DNA from: Sphingomonas sp. AP4-R1
GTDB taxonomy: Bacteria; Pseudomonadota; Alphaproteobacteria; Sphingomonadales; Sphingomonadaceae
Reading direction: 5' to 3'
Assembly: GCF_013113735.1 (NCBI RefSeq)
Contig: NZ_CP053346.1
Span: 992,001-1,056,000 of the forward strand
DNA length: 64,000 nt
Shown: piece by piece, positions 1 to 12,272 of the stretch
Layout of the letters: each line of letters opens with the position of its first letter
How positions within the stretch are numbered: position 1 is the stretch's first letter
Position numbers and translations under genes: made by a program
Notes under the pieces: generated by a model
What the model saw: the letters and a program-made list of their open reading frames with translations, nothing else
The model's database searches: none
What the model was told of the DNA's origin: nothing

Positions 1-1186
<1,186 letters not shown>

Positions 1187-1190
<4 letters not shown>

Positions 1191-1426
1191 AGACGGCCGC
1201 TTTCCTCCTGCTCGCCACGCTGGCGCTGGCCGGCTGCGGCAAGCGCCAGCCGCTGGTGCCGGCCGCCGGCCACGCTCTGCCGGTGAAGCCCGCCACATCG
1301 GCGACGCAGCCCAACTCGACCAAGCTGCTCGCCTCGCCCGCGCAGATGCGCCCCACGCGCAGCGACGAGGTGCTGACGCGGAGCCAGGTGCGCCCCGACG
1401 ACCATTTCGATCTGCCGCCGCGCTGA
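1187..1426 (+). CDS. Small lipoprotein between argH and lysA (LptM/LPAM-like)
   Basis: A 79-residue predicted lipoprotein. The N-terminus [19 protein letters not shown] is a clear lipoprotein signal with a lipobox ending at Cys16. The rest is Pro/Thr/Ser-rich and probably disordered. The residues after the Cys (GKRQPL) resemble the short conserved start of LptM/YifL-type lipoproteins, which also sit beside diaminopimelate/lysine genes in other proteobacteria. By analogy it could assist LPS transport protein assembly, but that is inference from position and a very short motif. It overlaps the argH stop by 4 bases and lies 2 bases before lysA, so the three are almost certainly co-transcribed. 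Confidence 0.8.
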
Positions 1427-1428
1427 CC

Positions 1429-2718
1429 ATGGACCATTTCGAGCTTCGCGACGGCAGCCTGCATGCCGAGGACGTGGCGCTGGCCACGATCGCCGACGCC
1501 GTCGGCACGCCCACCTATGTCTATTCCACCGCCACGATCGAGCGGCACGTGCGCGTGTTCCGTGAGGGGCTGGAGGGTGTTGAGAGTGGCCCCGAGGGAC
1601 CGCTGATCGCCTTCGCGGTGAAGGCCAATCCCAACAAGGCGGTGCTGGCGACGCTGGCGGCGGCAGGCTTTGGCGCCGATGTCGTCTCCGGCGGCGAGCT
1701 GATGCGCGCGCGGGCGGCGGGCATTCCGGCGAACAAGATCGTCTTCTCCGGCGTCGGCAAGACCGCCGACGAGATGGCGCTGGCGCTGCGCGAGGGCATC
1801 TTCCAGTTCAATCTGGAATCGGAGCCCGAGGCGGAGATGCTGTCGGAAGTGGCGACGACGCTGGGCCTCACCGCGCCCGTCGCCTTCCGCGTGAACCCCG
1901 ATGTGGAGGCGGGCACGCACGCCAAGATCTCCACCGGCGGATCCGAGGACAAGTTCGGCGTACCGATCAGCCGAGCCATGGCCGCCTATGCGCGCGCGGC
2001 GATCTTGCCCGGCCTGACGGTGCAGGGCGTGGCCGTGCATATCGGCAGCCAGCTGACCGATCTCGGCCCCAGCCGTGCCGCCTTCAGCCGGGTCGGCGCG
2101 CTGATCGCGGAATTGCGCGCGGCGGGCCATTCCATCGCCACCGCCGATCTGGGCGGCGGGCTGGGCGTGCCCTACGATCCCGCCAAGCCGGTGCCGCCGA
2201 GCCCCGCCGAATATGGCGCGATGGTGCGCGAGGTGACGGCCGGCTGGAACGTTCGCCTGCTGTTCGAGCCGGGCCGCGTGATCGTGGGCAATGCGGGCGT
2301 TCTGCTGACGCGCGTGATCCGCGTGAAGCAGGGCGAGACGCAGCCCTTCCTGATCGTGGACGCGGCGATGAACGACCTGATCCGCCCCAGCCTGTACGAG
2401 GCCTATCACGCCATCCGCGCGGTGACGCCCACGGGCGCGCAGTTCACGGCGACGGTGGTGGGCCCGATCTGCGAGAGCGGCGACACTTTCGCCAAGCGCC
2501 GCACGATGGACGAGGTGAAGGACGGCGATCTCGTCGCCTTCATGACGGCCGGCGCATACGGCGCGACGATGGCCAGCACGTATAATTCGCGTGGGTTAAC
2601 GCCGGAGGTGATGGTTTCCCGTCACGAATGGGCGATAGTGCGGCCCCGCCAGACAATCGAATCACTGATTTCCGCCGATTCCCTGCCCGCGTGGCTCGAG
2701 AAGGAGACAGTTGCATGA
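1429..2718 (+). CDS. lysA: Diaminopimelate decarboxylase
   Basis: A PLP enzyme that decarboxylates meso-diaminopimelate to L-lysine. At 429 residues it has normal family length. The PLP-binding lysine lies in FAVKANPN (about residue 65). HIGSQLTD, the glycine-rich DLGGGLGVPYD, EPGRVIVGNAG and the active-site CESGD segment near residue 348 are all in the expected order for the alanine-racemase-fold barrel and its C-terminal beta domain. The ATG at 1429 follows the lipoprotein stop by 2 bases, and the TGA overlaps the galU ATG. The other diaminopimelate gene in the window, dapB, is 53 kb away. Confidence 0.97.
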   Translation: MDHFELRDGSLHAEDVALATIADAVGTPTYVYSTATIERHVRVFREGLEGVESGPEGPLIAFAVKANPNKAVLATLAAAGFGADVVSGGELMRARAAGIPANKIVFSGVGKTADEMALALREGIFQFNLESEPEAEMLSEVATTLGLTAPVAFRVNPDVEAGTHAKISTGGSEDKFGVPISRAMAAYARAAILPGLTVQGVAVHIGSQLTDLGPSRAAFSRVGALIAELRAAGHSIATADLGGGLGVPYDPAKPVPPSPAEYGAMVREVTAGWNVRLLFEPGRVIVGNAGVLLTRVIRVKQGETQPFLIVDAAMNDLIRPSLYEAYHAIRAVTPTGAQFTATVVGPICESGDTFAKRRTMDEVKDGDLVAFMTAGAYGATMASTYNSRGLTPEVMVSRHEWAIVRPRQTIESLISADSLPAWLEKETVA

Positions 2719-3587
2719 GTGTGAAGCCCGTCCGTAAGGCTATTTTTCCTGTCGCCGGTTTCGGCACGCGCTTCCTCCCCGCCACCAAGGCCGTTCCCAA
2801 GGAACTGCTTCCCGTCGTCGATCGGCCGCTGATCCAATATGCGGTGGACGAGGCATTGGCGGCGGGCTTCGACCAGCTGATTTTCGTCACCGGCCGATCC
2901 AAGCACGCGATCGAGGATTATTTCGATCGCGCGTTCGAGATCGAGGCCGATCTGCACGCCAAGCAGAAGACCGAGATCATCGAACTGCTGAAGCCCACCC
3001 GGCTGAAGCCCGGCCAGGCGGCGTTCGTGCGCCAGCAGGAAATGTCGGGCCTCGGCCATGCCGTGTGGTGCGCCAAGGGGCTGATCGGCAACGAGCCCTT
3101 CGCCGTGCTGCTGCCCGACGAGCTTCTGTGGAATCCGGCCAATCCCTGCCTGAAGCAGATGCGCGAAACCTATGACGCGAAGGGCGGCAACGTCATCTCC
3201 GTGGTCGAGGTGCCGGCCGAGCATACGCATCGCTATGGCGTGATCACGCCGGGCGCGGGCGAAGGCGCCGTGACCGAGATCAAGGGGATGGTGGAGAAGC
3301 CCAAGCAGGGCACCTCGCCGTCGAACCTCGCCGTGGTCGGCCGCTATATCCTGCAGCCCGAAGTGCTCGACATCCTCGATGCGGGCAAGAAGGGTGCGGG
3401 CGGTGAGATCCAGCTGACCGACGCGATGGCCGAACTGATCGGCGTGCAGCCTTTCCACGCCCAGACCTTCGACGGCACGCGCCACGATTGCGGCGAGAAA
3501 CTGGGCTTCATCCAGGCCAATGTCGCGCTCGCGCTGGAGCGCGAGGATATCGGGCCCGCGCTGAAGGCTTGGCTCAAGGGGCTCTGA
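2715..3587 (+). CDS. galU: UTP--glucose-1-phosphate uridylyltransferase
   Basis: Makes UDP-glucose from UTP and glucose-1-phosphate for polysaccharide and envelope synthesis. The protein is 290 residues. The N-terminal nucleotide-binding motif FPVAGFGTRFLPATK is followed by AVPKELLPVVDRP, both typical of bacterial GalU. The start chosen is the ATG at 2715, which overlaps the lysA TGA by 4 bases; the frame is open further upstream but that part lies inside lysA. The gene ends the argH-lysA operon and is followed by a palindromic intergenic repeat. A polysaccharide cluster that would use its product begins at 59.8 kb. Confidence 0.95.
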   Translation: MSVKPVRKAIFPVAGFGTRFLPATKAVPKELLPVVDRPLIQYAVDEALAAGFDQLIFVTGRSKHAIEDYFDRAFEIEADLHAKQKTEIIELLKPTRLKPGQAAFVRQQEMSGLGHAVWCAKGLIGNEPFAVLLPDELLWNPANPCLKQMRETYDAKGGNVISVVEVPAEHTHRYGVITPGAGEGAVTEIKGMVEKPKQGTSPSNLAVVGRYILQPEVLDILDAGKKGAGGEIQLTDAMAELIGVQPFHAQTFDGTRHDCGEKLGFIQANVALALEREDIGPALKAWLKGL

Positions 3588-3611
3588 TTCCCTTCCGCGA
3601 AAGCGGGATCG

Positions 3612-3697
3612 TTCTTCTTCTCTCTCTGCGTCTCCGCGTCTCTGCGTGAAAAAGAAAAATGGATTCGCGCAGAGGCGCAGAGACACGGAGAAGAAAA
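3612..3697. repeat. Imperfect inverted repeat, 'CTCTGCG' type
   Basis: The galU-recF gap holds two long imperfectly complementary arms around a short A-rich loop. The left arm (about 3618-3648) is a run of CTCTGCG/CTCCGCG units and the right arm (about 3665-3693) carries the reverse complement. The folded form would be a long hairpin. No open frame of interest crosses it. It looks like a dispersed palindromic intergenic element, and may also end transcription of the galU operon. Confidence 0.7.
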
Positions 3698-3774
3698 GGT
3701 GATGGGCCCTGCGGGCCGGGCCATTGCGGGGCGGCCTATCGCGATAGTGATGCAGTGGTGCAAAGGGTGAGGCG

Positions 3775-4845
3775 ATGACCGCGCTCGCCCGTCTCGCGTT
3801 GACCGACCTCCGCAATCATGCGGCGCTGACGATCGCGCCGGGGCCGGGTCTCGTGCTGCTCACGGGGCTGAACGGTTCGGGCAAGACCAATATCCTCGAG
3901 GCCGTCTCGCTGCTGGCGCCAGGGCGCGGGCTGCGCGGGGCGACCTTGTCCGAAATGGCGCGCAGCGACGGTCCGGGCGGCTTCGCGATCAGCGCGCGCA
4001 CGATCGACGAGCAGGAACTGGGCACGGGTACGCTGGCGGCCGCGCCCGAGCGGCGGCAGGTGCGCATCAACGGCGCGAGCGGCAGCGCCACGGCGCTGGG
4101 CGATTATCTGGCGATCCTGTGGGTGACGCCGGCGATGGACCGGCTGTTCGTGGAAGGGGCGAGCGCGCGGCGGCGCTTTCTCGACCGGCTGGTGCTGGCG
4201 CGAGAGCCGGGCCATGCGACCCACGCCAGCCGCTACGAAGCGGCGATGCGCGCGCGCAACAAGCTGCTGGCCGAACCCGACGGCGCCGATCCCGGCTGGC
4301 TCGCCGCGCTGGAGGCCGGCATGGCCGAACATGGCAGCGCGATCGCCGCCGCGCGCATCGGCACGGTGGAGAGATTGGGCGAACGGCTGACGGCGCAGGC
4401 CGAAGGACCGTTCGCGCGGGCCGGACTTGCCCTGGATGGCTGGGCACCTGCGCCGGAGGATGGCCAGACCGCCCTCGCCCACGAACTCCGCGCGGGCCGG
4501 GGACGCGATGCCGCCGCCGGGCGCACGCTGGCGGGGCCGCATCGCACCGATCTGGCCGTCACGCATCTCGGCAAGGCGCAGCCCGCCGCGCTCTGCTCCA
4601 CGGGCGAGCAGAAGGCGCTGCTGCTCGGCATCGTCCTTGCCCATGCCGATCTGGTGGCGGCGGATCGCCGCGCGCGGCCGATCCTGCTGCTCGACGAGGT
4701 AGCGGCGCATCTGGATCCGCTGCGGCGCGCCGCTTTGCTCGATCGGCTCACCGATGCGGGCGGGCAGGTATGGATGACGGGCACCGACATGGCGGCCTTC
4801 GGCCCTCTCCCCGCAGCGGCAACATCGATCGATCTGGGCCAATAA
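3775..4845 (+). CDS. recF: DNA replication and repair protein RecF
   Basis: SMC-like ATPase that loads RecA at gaps through RecFOR. The protein is 356 residues. Walker A is GLNGSGKT (residues 31-38), the ABC-type signature [11 protein letters not shown] lies near residue 275, and Walker [13 protein letters not shown] near 303-314, all in the order of the family. The ATG at 3775 directly follows 'gaggcg'. No dnaA or dnaN neighbours it, although gyrB follows 2 kb downstream. This is the split form of the classic dnaA-dnaN-recF-gyrB order often seen in alphaproteobacteria. Confidence 0.94.
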   Translation: MTALARLALTDLRNHAALTIAPGPGLVLLTGLNGSGKTNILEAVSLLAPGRGLRGATLSEMARSDGPGGFAISARTIDEQELGTGTLAAAPERRQVRINGASGSATALGDYLAILWVTPAMDRLFVEGASARRRFLDRLVLAREPGHATHASRYEAAMRARNKLLAEPDGADPGWLAALEAGMAEHGSAIAAARIGTVERLGERLTAQAEGPFARAGLALDGWAPAPEDGQTALAHELRAGRGRDAAAGRTLAGPHRTDLAVTHLGKAQPAALCSTGEQKALLLGIVLAHADLVAADRRARPILLLDEVAAHLDPLRRAALLDRLTDAGGQVWMTGTDMAAFGPLPAAATSIDLGQ

Positions 4846-4902
4846 GCCTTAGAAAAGCCCAGATTCCCGAGAAAAAGCCGGATCGGCCCGATCGAAGTGT
4901 TA

Positions 4903-4927
4903 GGAACTGAACCGGGCCTAACGCATT
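4903..4927 (+). promoter_or_regulatory. Possible general-stress (EcfG-type) promoter
   Basis: GGAAC at 4903-4907, a 16-base spacer and CATT at 4924-4927. The alphaproteobacterial sigma-EcfG consensus is GGAAC-N16/17-CGTT, so this has one mismatch in the -10. A start near 4935 would give a leader of about 40 bases for the small gene at 4974. GTTAGG/CCTAAC inverted arms overlap the same bases and could instead be part of a recF terminator. Confidence 0.35.
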
Positions 4928-4973
4928 GACCTGTGCAGTAGCTCTTATTGCCCGACGTCACTCCAGGCCGGGA

Positions 4974-5156
4974 ATGGCAATGGACCGTATCGACGAGCAT
5001 GTGCTGGAAGGCGCCAATATGGTGTGGGACCTCTTCGACGGAGAGGCCGGCGGCGCCATCGAACGCCGCGTCGCCTGGGCCCTCGATTGCGCCCGGATCG
5101 AGGACGCCATGTATTGGCTGGCCGTAGGAGCCGCCCTCAACGGCGAGCCTCGATAG
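4974..5156 (+). CDS. Small protein of unknown function (60 aa)
   Basis: I do not recognise this family. The frame gives a 60-residue soluble acidic protein rich in Ala and Trp (RRVAWALDCARIEDAMYWLAVGAAL), probably two amphipathic helices, with no signal peptide or clear membrane span. Two ATGs (4974 and 4980) are possible; the first is used here. The frame also extends to a TTG at 4926, which has no ribosome-binding site. It stands alone between recF and a repeat, behind a possible stress promoter. The coding-like third-position GC supports a real gene, but only moderately. Confidence 0.55.
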   Translation: MAMDRIDEHVLEGANMVWDLFDGEAGGAIERRVAWALDCARIEDAMYWLAVGAALNGEPR

Positions 5157-5189
5157 GGTCGATCGATCAGGCTGGCGGGGACGCAACGA

Positions 5190-5264
5190 GCTCCTGAGAA
5201 AGCAGGAGCCGAGGGCATCTCGCGCTGCGTCTGAAGCCCTGGACTCCGGCTTTCGCCGGAGTAC
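5190..5264. repeat. Intergenic palindromic repeat, family A copy 1
   Basis: Two small hairpins flank a conserved spacer. The first is CTCCTG/CAGGAG (5191-5196 and 5203-5208). The second is CTCCGGC-tttc-GCCGGAG (5244-5261). The spacer contains the CGCTGCGT and GAAGCCCTGG segments shared with the copies at 15967 and 43059. It lies between the small gene at 4974 and the end of the leftward M20 peptidase, so it may terminate one or both. Confidence 0.85.
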
Positions 5265-5294
5265 CGATCGCCCGGCCTGGGGCGGGGCCTCCCC

Positions 5295-6710
5295 TTATTT
5301 CGGCCCTTCCGCGTAGGTCTTGACCAGATCGGTCAGGAAATCGCGCCCGCCATAGACGGACGCGACCGAGCGCCGCTCGTTCAGGCCGTGCGCGCCGTTT
5401 CCGTCCGGATCGCCATAGCCGCCGGGCGGACCATAGACCGGGATGCCGATCCCTTCGAGGAAGATGCCGTCCGTGCCGCCGGTCGACATGGCGGGGACGA
5501 AGGGCACGCCCGGATAATATTTGGCGACGAGCTTCTCGGCCGGGCCGAAGATCTTGGGATCCAGCGGCGGCGGCACCGCCGGCGGACGGATCGGCTGCAC
5601 CAGCGTGACCGTCACCTTCGGATCGTCGATCGCTTTGGCCAGCGCCGCCTGCGTCGCTTCCACGCTGTTGCCGGGGAAGATCCGGCAATTGATGTTGGCG
5701 CCCGCACGCTGCGGCAGCGCGTTGTTGGCATGGCCGCCGTCGAGCAACGTCGCCACGCAGGTCGTCCGCAGCATCGAATGATAGGAGCGGTCCTTGTCGA
5801 GGATCGCGAGCGCGGCCTTGTCGGTCGGATCCTTGGAGATGGCGACCATCGCCGCGCCCAGCTCGCCCGGCTGCGTCTTGCCGACGCGCGCGAAATAGCT
5901 GCGCGTCGTATCCGACAGCTGGACCGGGAATTCATACGCCGCGACCTTCTTCAGCGCATCGGCCAATTCGTAGATCGCATTGTCCGGCACGGGCACCGAG
6001 CTGTGGCCGCCGGGATTGGTCGTCTCGATCCGATAATTCTGCACGGCCTTCTCGCCGACATGCATCGTCATCAGCACGACCTTGCCGTGGCCATCCGTGC
6101 GCCCGCCGCCGCCCTCGTTGAGCGCGAATTCGGCCGCGATCAGATCGGGCTTGTTCTTGGCGAGCCACTCGGCGCCGTCGAACGCGCCGGTCGTTTCCTC
6201 GCCGCAGGTGAGCGCCATCTTGATCGTGCGCTTGGGCTTGTACCCGCTCCTCTTGAAGCGGATCATCATATCGACCCAGGCGGCGTCCATCGCCTTCATG
6301 TCCGAGGTACCACGGCCGTAGAAATAGCCGTTTTCCTCGATCAGTTTGTACGGATCGCGCGTCCAGTCCTCGCGCTTGGCGACGACGACGTCGAGATGGC
6401 CGAGCAGCAGCATCGGCTTCAGCGTCTTCGAGGTGCCGGGATAGACGAGAACGAGGCCGCCCTCTTTCGGCTTCTCGGGAATGGCGAAGCGCGTGATCTG
6501 GTCCGGCGTGTAGCCCGCCTCCTTCAGATGCGCCTCGATCTTGTCGGCCAGCAACGTGCAGCTGCCGGTGGTGATCGACGTGTCCGTCTCCACCATCTCC
6601 TGATAGAGCGCGCGGAAGCTCTGCTGCTCCGGCGTGAGCGGCGCGGTCTGCGCGGCGAGCGACGTGGCCAGCAGCGACACACCGGCCGATCCCAAAAGTC
6701 GCTTCTTCAT
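5295..6710 (-). CDS. Secreted M20-family metallopeptidase
   Basis: A 471-residue zinc-dependent exopeptidase of the M20/M25/M40 family, probably acting on peptides in the periplasm. The signal peptide is MKKRLLGSAGVSLLATSLAAQ. Metal and catalytic motifs are in order: GHLDVV (His105, Asp107), GRGTSDMKA (Asp137, bridging), and GEETTG with the catalytic Glu pair at 171-172. A dimerisation insert follows, and the C-terminal STGGTDG segment is present near residue 420. The ATG at 6710 has a purine-rich GGGGACA site a few bases upstream; frames extending further lack a signal peptide. It is divergent from gyrB. The exact substrate cannot be told from sequence. Confidence 0.9.
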   Translation of the reverse strand: MKKRLLGSAGVSLLATSLAAQTAPLTPEQQSFRALYQEMVETDTSITTGSCTLLADKIEAHLKEAGYTPDQITRFAIPEKPKEGGLVLVYPGTSKTLKPMLLLGHLDVVVAKREDWTRDPYKLIEENGYFYGRGTSDMKAMDAAWVDMMIRFKRSGYKPKRTIKMALTCGEETTGAFDGAEWLAKNKPDLIAAEFALNEGGGGRTDGHGKVVLMTMHVGEKAVQNYRIETTNPGGHSSVPVPDNAIYELADALKKVAAYEFPVQLSDTTRSYFARVGKTQPGELGAAMVAISKDPTDKAALAILDKDRSYHSMLRTTCVATLLDGGHANNALPQRAGANINCRIFPGNSVEATQAALAKAIDDPKVTVTLVQPIRPPAVPPPLDPKIFGPAEKLVAKYYPGVPFVPAMSTGGTDGIFLEGIGIPVYGPPGGYGDPDGNGAHGLNERRSVASVYGGRDFLTDLVKTYAEGPK

Positions 6711-6891
6711 GCCTGTCCCCCATTGACCGGGCGACGGGCGCCCGCAGCGGTCATGATGGAATGCGGATCGCCCGGCGCGCAAGCCCGGATCGATTTCGGC
6801 GCAGAAATGGCCGCCAATCGGGAACCAGGCCGCGGATCGAGAGTTGGGCGATCTGGAGAGAGGGTGCCCCTCTTCAACGATAACAGAATAA

Positions 6892-9525
<2,634 letters not shown>

Positions 9526-9550
9526 CGTCCGGCTGACATGCGTTTGACGT

Positions 9551-9585
9551 CATCGCGACCCCGGCCTTGAGCCGGGGTCGCGATG
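9551..9585. terminator. Perfect 15-bp hairpin after gyrB
   Basis: CATCGCGACCCCGGC (9551-9565) and its exact reverse complement (9571-9585) flank the loop CTTGA. There is no T tract. It sits 26 bases after the gyrB stop and could be a hairpin terminator, an mRNA-stabilising end or a member of a dispersed palindrome family. Confidence 0.7.
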
Positions 9586-9633
9586 GCGAAGGTGCTGTGG
9601 ATCGAAATAGTGCGGTGAGGGATTGAGCAGGCC

Positions 9634-10521
9634 ATGACCGACATCGTCTCGATCCGATCCGACCGGCTTTCCGCCGAAATCTCCACGCTCGGCGCCGAAC
9701 TGCATGCCCTACGCGACGAAGCCGGGCGCGATCTCCTGTGGGATGGCGATCCGGCCTGGTGGACGGGCCGCGCACCAGTGCTGTTCCCGATCGTGGGCGC
9801 GGTGGCGAACGACACGATCCATGTCGACGGCACGGCCTACACGCTCGCCAAGCACGGTTTCGCCCGCAAGACCGAGTGGGAGCTGGTGGAGCGGACGGAG
9901 AGCTGCGCCACGTTCCGGCTGGAGGACAGCGAGGCGACCCGCGCCGTCTATCCCTTCGCTTTCCGGCTCGACCTGCGCTTCACGATCGAGGGCGCGACGC
10001 TCTCGATGATCGCGACGCTCGACAATATCGGTACGCGCGATCTGCCCGCGAGCTTCGGCTTCCACCCGGCCCTGCGCTGGCCCCTGCCCTATGGCGGCGC
10101 GAAGGACGCGCATCGCGTGATCTTCGCGGCACCCGAGCCCGCGCCGATCCGCCGCATCGACGGCGCCGGGCTGATGCGCCCCGCACCCGAACCGACGCCG
10201 GTGGCGGGCGACACGCTCGCGCCCGATGCCAACCTGTTCGAGGACGATGCGATCATCTTCGATCGCCTCGCCAGCCGATCGCTGATCTTCGGTGCGCCGG
10301 ACACGCGCGGGCTGCAGGTGGATTTTCCTGACATGCCGGAGCTGGGCATCTGGCAGAAGCCGGGCGCGCCCTATCTCTGCATCGAGCCGTGGGCGGGCTT
10401 CGCCGATCCGCAGGGCTATGCCGGCGAACTGCGCGACAAGCCCGGCATCCTGAAGCTGCCGGCGGGATCGAGCCACAGATTCATGATGGCCATCACGCTC
10501 GGTTCAGAAACACTCAAGTAA
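9634..10521 (+). CDS. Aldose 1-epimerase family protein (LacX-like)
   Basis: A 295-residue protein of the galactose-mutarotase-like fold. It matches the LacX/YeaD branch: the N-terminal ISTLGAELHALRD, the APVLFPIVG and KHGFAR blocks, then FGFHPALRWPLP with the conserved His, and a C-terminal CIEPWAGFADPQG segment. Such proteins interconvert anomers of sugars or hexose-6-phosphates, but the substrate is not predictable here. No signal peptide is present, so it is cytoplasmic. It ends 9 bases before the type III polyketide synthase gene and may be co-transcribed with it, though no metabolic link is evident. Confidence 0.85.
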   Translation: MTDIVSIRSDRLSAEISTLGAELHALRDEAGRDLLWDGDPAWWTGRAPVLFPIVGAVANDTIHVDGTAYTLAKHGFARKTEWELVERTESCATFRLEDSEATRAVYPFAFRLDLRFTIEGATLSMIATLDNIGTRDLPASFGFHPALRWPLPYGGAKDAHRVIFAAPEPAPIRRIDGAGLMRPAPEPTPVAGDTLAPDANLFEDDAIIFDRLASRSLIFGAPDTRGLQVDFPDMPELGIWQKPGAPYLCIEPWAGFADPQGYAGELRDKPGILKLPAGSSHRFMMAITLGSETLK

Positions 10522-10530
10522 CAAAAGGCG

Positions 10531-11577
10531 GTGATCGCGCATATCAACCGCGTCGGAACCGCCACCCCGCCCAACGAGGTCCACGGCCTGTTCGTGGAAT
10601 GGGCCAGAAGCCGCATCGAGGATCGCCGCACCGCGACGCTTTTCAAGCGCATGGCGGATCGATCGGGGATCGTGAATCGCTGGTCGGTGCTGGCGCCCGA
10701 GCCCGGCGCGCGCCAGATCGACCCCGGCGGCTTCTATCATGGCGCCTCCCCCACCACCGCGCGGCGCATGGCCATCTATGCCGAGGAGGCGCCGAGGCTC
10801 GCGCTGGAGGCGATCGCGGCACTCGGCCCGATCGAGGGCGTCACGCATCTGGTGGTGGCGAGCTGCACCGGCTTCACCGCCCCCGGCATCGACCAGATCA
10901 TCGCCGCGCGGCTGGGCCTTCCACCCTCGATCGAGCGGACTTTGGTGGGATTCATGGGCTGCTATGCGGCCGTCGCGGCGCTGCGGACCGCGCACCATAT
11001 CGTGCGCTCCGAACCCGCAGCAAAAGTCCTCGTCGTCACCGTCGAATTGTGCACGCTCCATCTGCAGCATGACGTGACGATCGAGCCCTTGCTGGCGATG
11101 CTGCAGTTCGGCGACGGCGCCGCCGCCGCGATCGTGAGCGCGGAGCCCGAGGGGCTGGCGATCACCCGCACCTTCTCCGCCGCTTTGCCCGACAGCGCCG
11201 ATCTGATCCGCTGGGATATAGGCGATACCGGCTTCGTGATGACGCTGGACGGCGCGGTGCCGGGCCGGATCGCGGAGGCGCTGGCCGATCCCATGATCCG
11301 GGCGGCGAGCGTGGGCGACGCGCCGGTCGACATGTGGGCGGTCCACGCCGGCGGGCGATCGGTGCTGGATGCGGTGGAGCGCGCGCTTTCCCTGCCGGAC
11401 GATGCGCTGGCGGCATCGCGCACGGTATTGGCCGAGAAGGGCAATATGTCATCCGCGACCCTGCTGTTCGTGCTCGATCGCCTGATCCGGGGCGACACGC
11501 GCGCGGACAATGGCGTGGCCCTGGCCTTCGGGCCGGGCATGGCGGCGGAGGGCTTCGGCTTCCGCATCGCCCGATGA
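10531..11577 (+). CDS. Type III polyketide synthase (chalcone/stilbene synthase family)
   Basis: Homodimeric ketosynthase that extends an acyl-CoA starter with malonyl-CoA units and cyclises the chain. At 348 residues it has family length. The catalytic triad is visible: Cys144 in GFMGCYAAV, His272 in WAVHAGG and Asn305 in GNMSSAT. The C-terminal GPG loop (AFGPGMAAEGF) is present. The start is a GTG at 10531 with AAAGGCG immediately upstream, a rather tight spacing. The gene overlaps the methyltransferase by 4 bases and forms a three-gene set with an FAD oxidoreductase. That layout resembles the Streptomyces srsA-srsB-srsC phenolic-lipid cluster. The product, perhaps an alkylresorcinol or alkylpyrone, is inference. 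Confidence 0.93.
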   Translation: MIAHINRVGTATPPNEVHGLFVEWARSRIEDRRTATLFKRMADRSGIVNRWSVLAPEPGARQIDPGGFYHGASPTTARRMAIYAEEAPRLALEAIAALGPIEGVTHLVVASCTGFTAPGIDQIIAARLGLPPSIERTLVGFMGCYAAVAALRTAHHIVRSEPAAKVLVVTVELCTLHLQHDVTIEPLLAMLQFGDGAAAAIVSAEPEGLAITRTFSAALPDSADLIRWDIGDTGFVMTLDGAVPGRIAEALADPMIRAASVGDAPVDMWAVHAGGRSVLDAVERALSLPDDALAASRTVLAEKGNMSSATLLFVLDRLIRGDTRADNGVALAFGPGMAAEGFGFRIAR

Positions 11578-12272
11578 GCCGGCTCGCCATCCGCTCCCGC
11601 GAGGAGGAGCAGATGGATGCGGCCGATCTCGATTTCGAAACCTATGCGGCGCTGCTGGGCGATCTGGCCAAGGTGAACCGCCTGCTGTTCGCGGCGCACC
11701 CCACGCTCGCCTTTCTGGCGCGGGCGCTGCGGGGCAGGATGCGCTTCCGGCTGCTGGACGTGGGCTACGGCCATGGGGATATGCTGCGCGCCATAGCCCG
11801 CTGGGCGCAGGCGCGCGGGATCGAGGCGGAGCTGATCGGCGTGGACCTGAACCCGCGATCAGAGCGCGTGGCGAAGGCCGCGACGCCGCCCACGATGGGC
11901 ATCGATTTCCGCACCGGCGATTATGCCGATCTCGCAGGCGGCGGCATCGACATCGTCGTCTCCAGCCTCGTCGCGCATCACATGAGCGACGAACAGCTGA
12001 TCGCCTTCCTGCGCTTCATGGAGCGGGAGGCGGCGGTCGGCTGGATGATCAACGATCTGCGGCGCAGCGCCTTTGCCTACACCACCTATCCCTGGCTGAC
12101 GCGGCTGATGCGCTGGCACAGGATCGTGCGCGAGGACGGCACGCTCTCGATCGCGCGCAGCTTTCGCGCGCCCGAATGGCAGCCCTATCTGGAGGCGGCC
12201 GGGGGCGATGTGCGCGCTGCCCGCGTCGTTCGCCGCTTCGCCTTTCGCCTGTGCGTCGAACGGATACGCTGA
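11574..12272 (+). CDS. SAM-dependent methyltransferase of the type III PKS operon
   Basis: Class I methyltransferase, 232 residues from the ATG at 11574. SAM motif I is LLDVGYGHGDM (residues 60-70), followed by an acidic LIGVDLNPRS strand and the motif IV-like DIVVSSLVAHH. The start overlaps the synthase stop as ATGA. An internal ATG at 11613 has an excellent AGGAGG site, but the RSREEEQMD residues before it look like part of the conserved family start, so the longer form is chosen. The likely role is O- or C-methylation of the polyketide, as SrsB does. The FAD oxidoreductase start lies 22 bases inside its 3' end. Confidence 0.88.
   Translation: MSRLAIRSREEEQMDAADLDFETYAALLGDLAKVNRLLFAAHPTLAFLARALRGRMRFRLLDVGYGHGDMLRAIARWAQARGIEAELIGVDLNPRSERVAKAATPPTMGIDFRTGDYADLAGGGIDIVVSSLVAHHMSDEQLIAFLRFMEREAAVGWMINDLRRSAFAYTTYPWLTRLMRWHRIVREDGTLSIARSFRAPEWQPYLEAAGGDVRAARVVRRFAFRLCVERIR

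Noticed and set aside
11613..12272. Shorter methyltransferase from the ATG at 11613
   Set aside because: It has a fine AGGAGG site, but the preceding residues look conserved and the ATGA overlap with the synthase supports 11574; kept only as an alternative.
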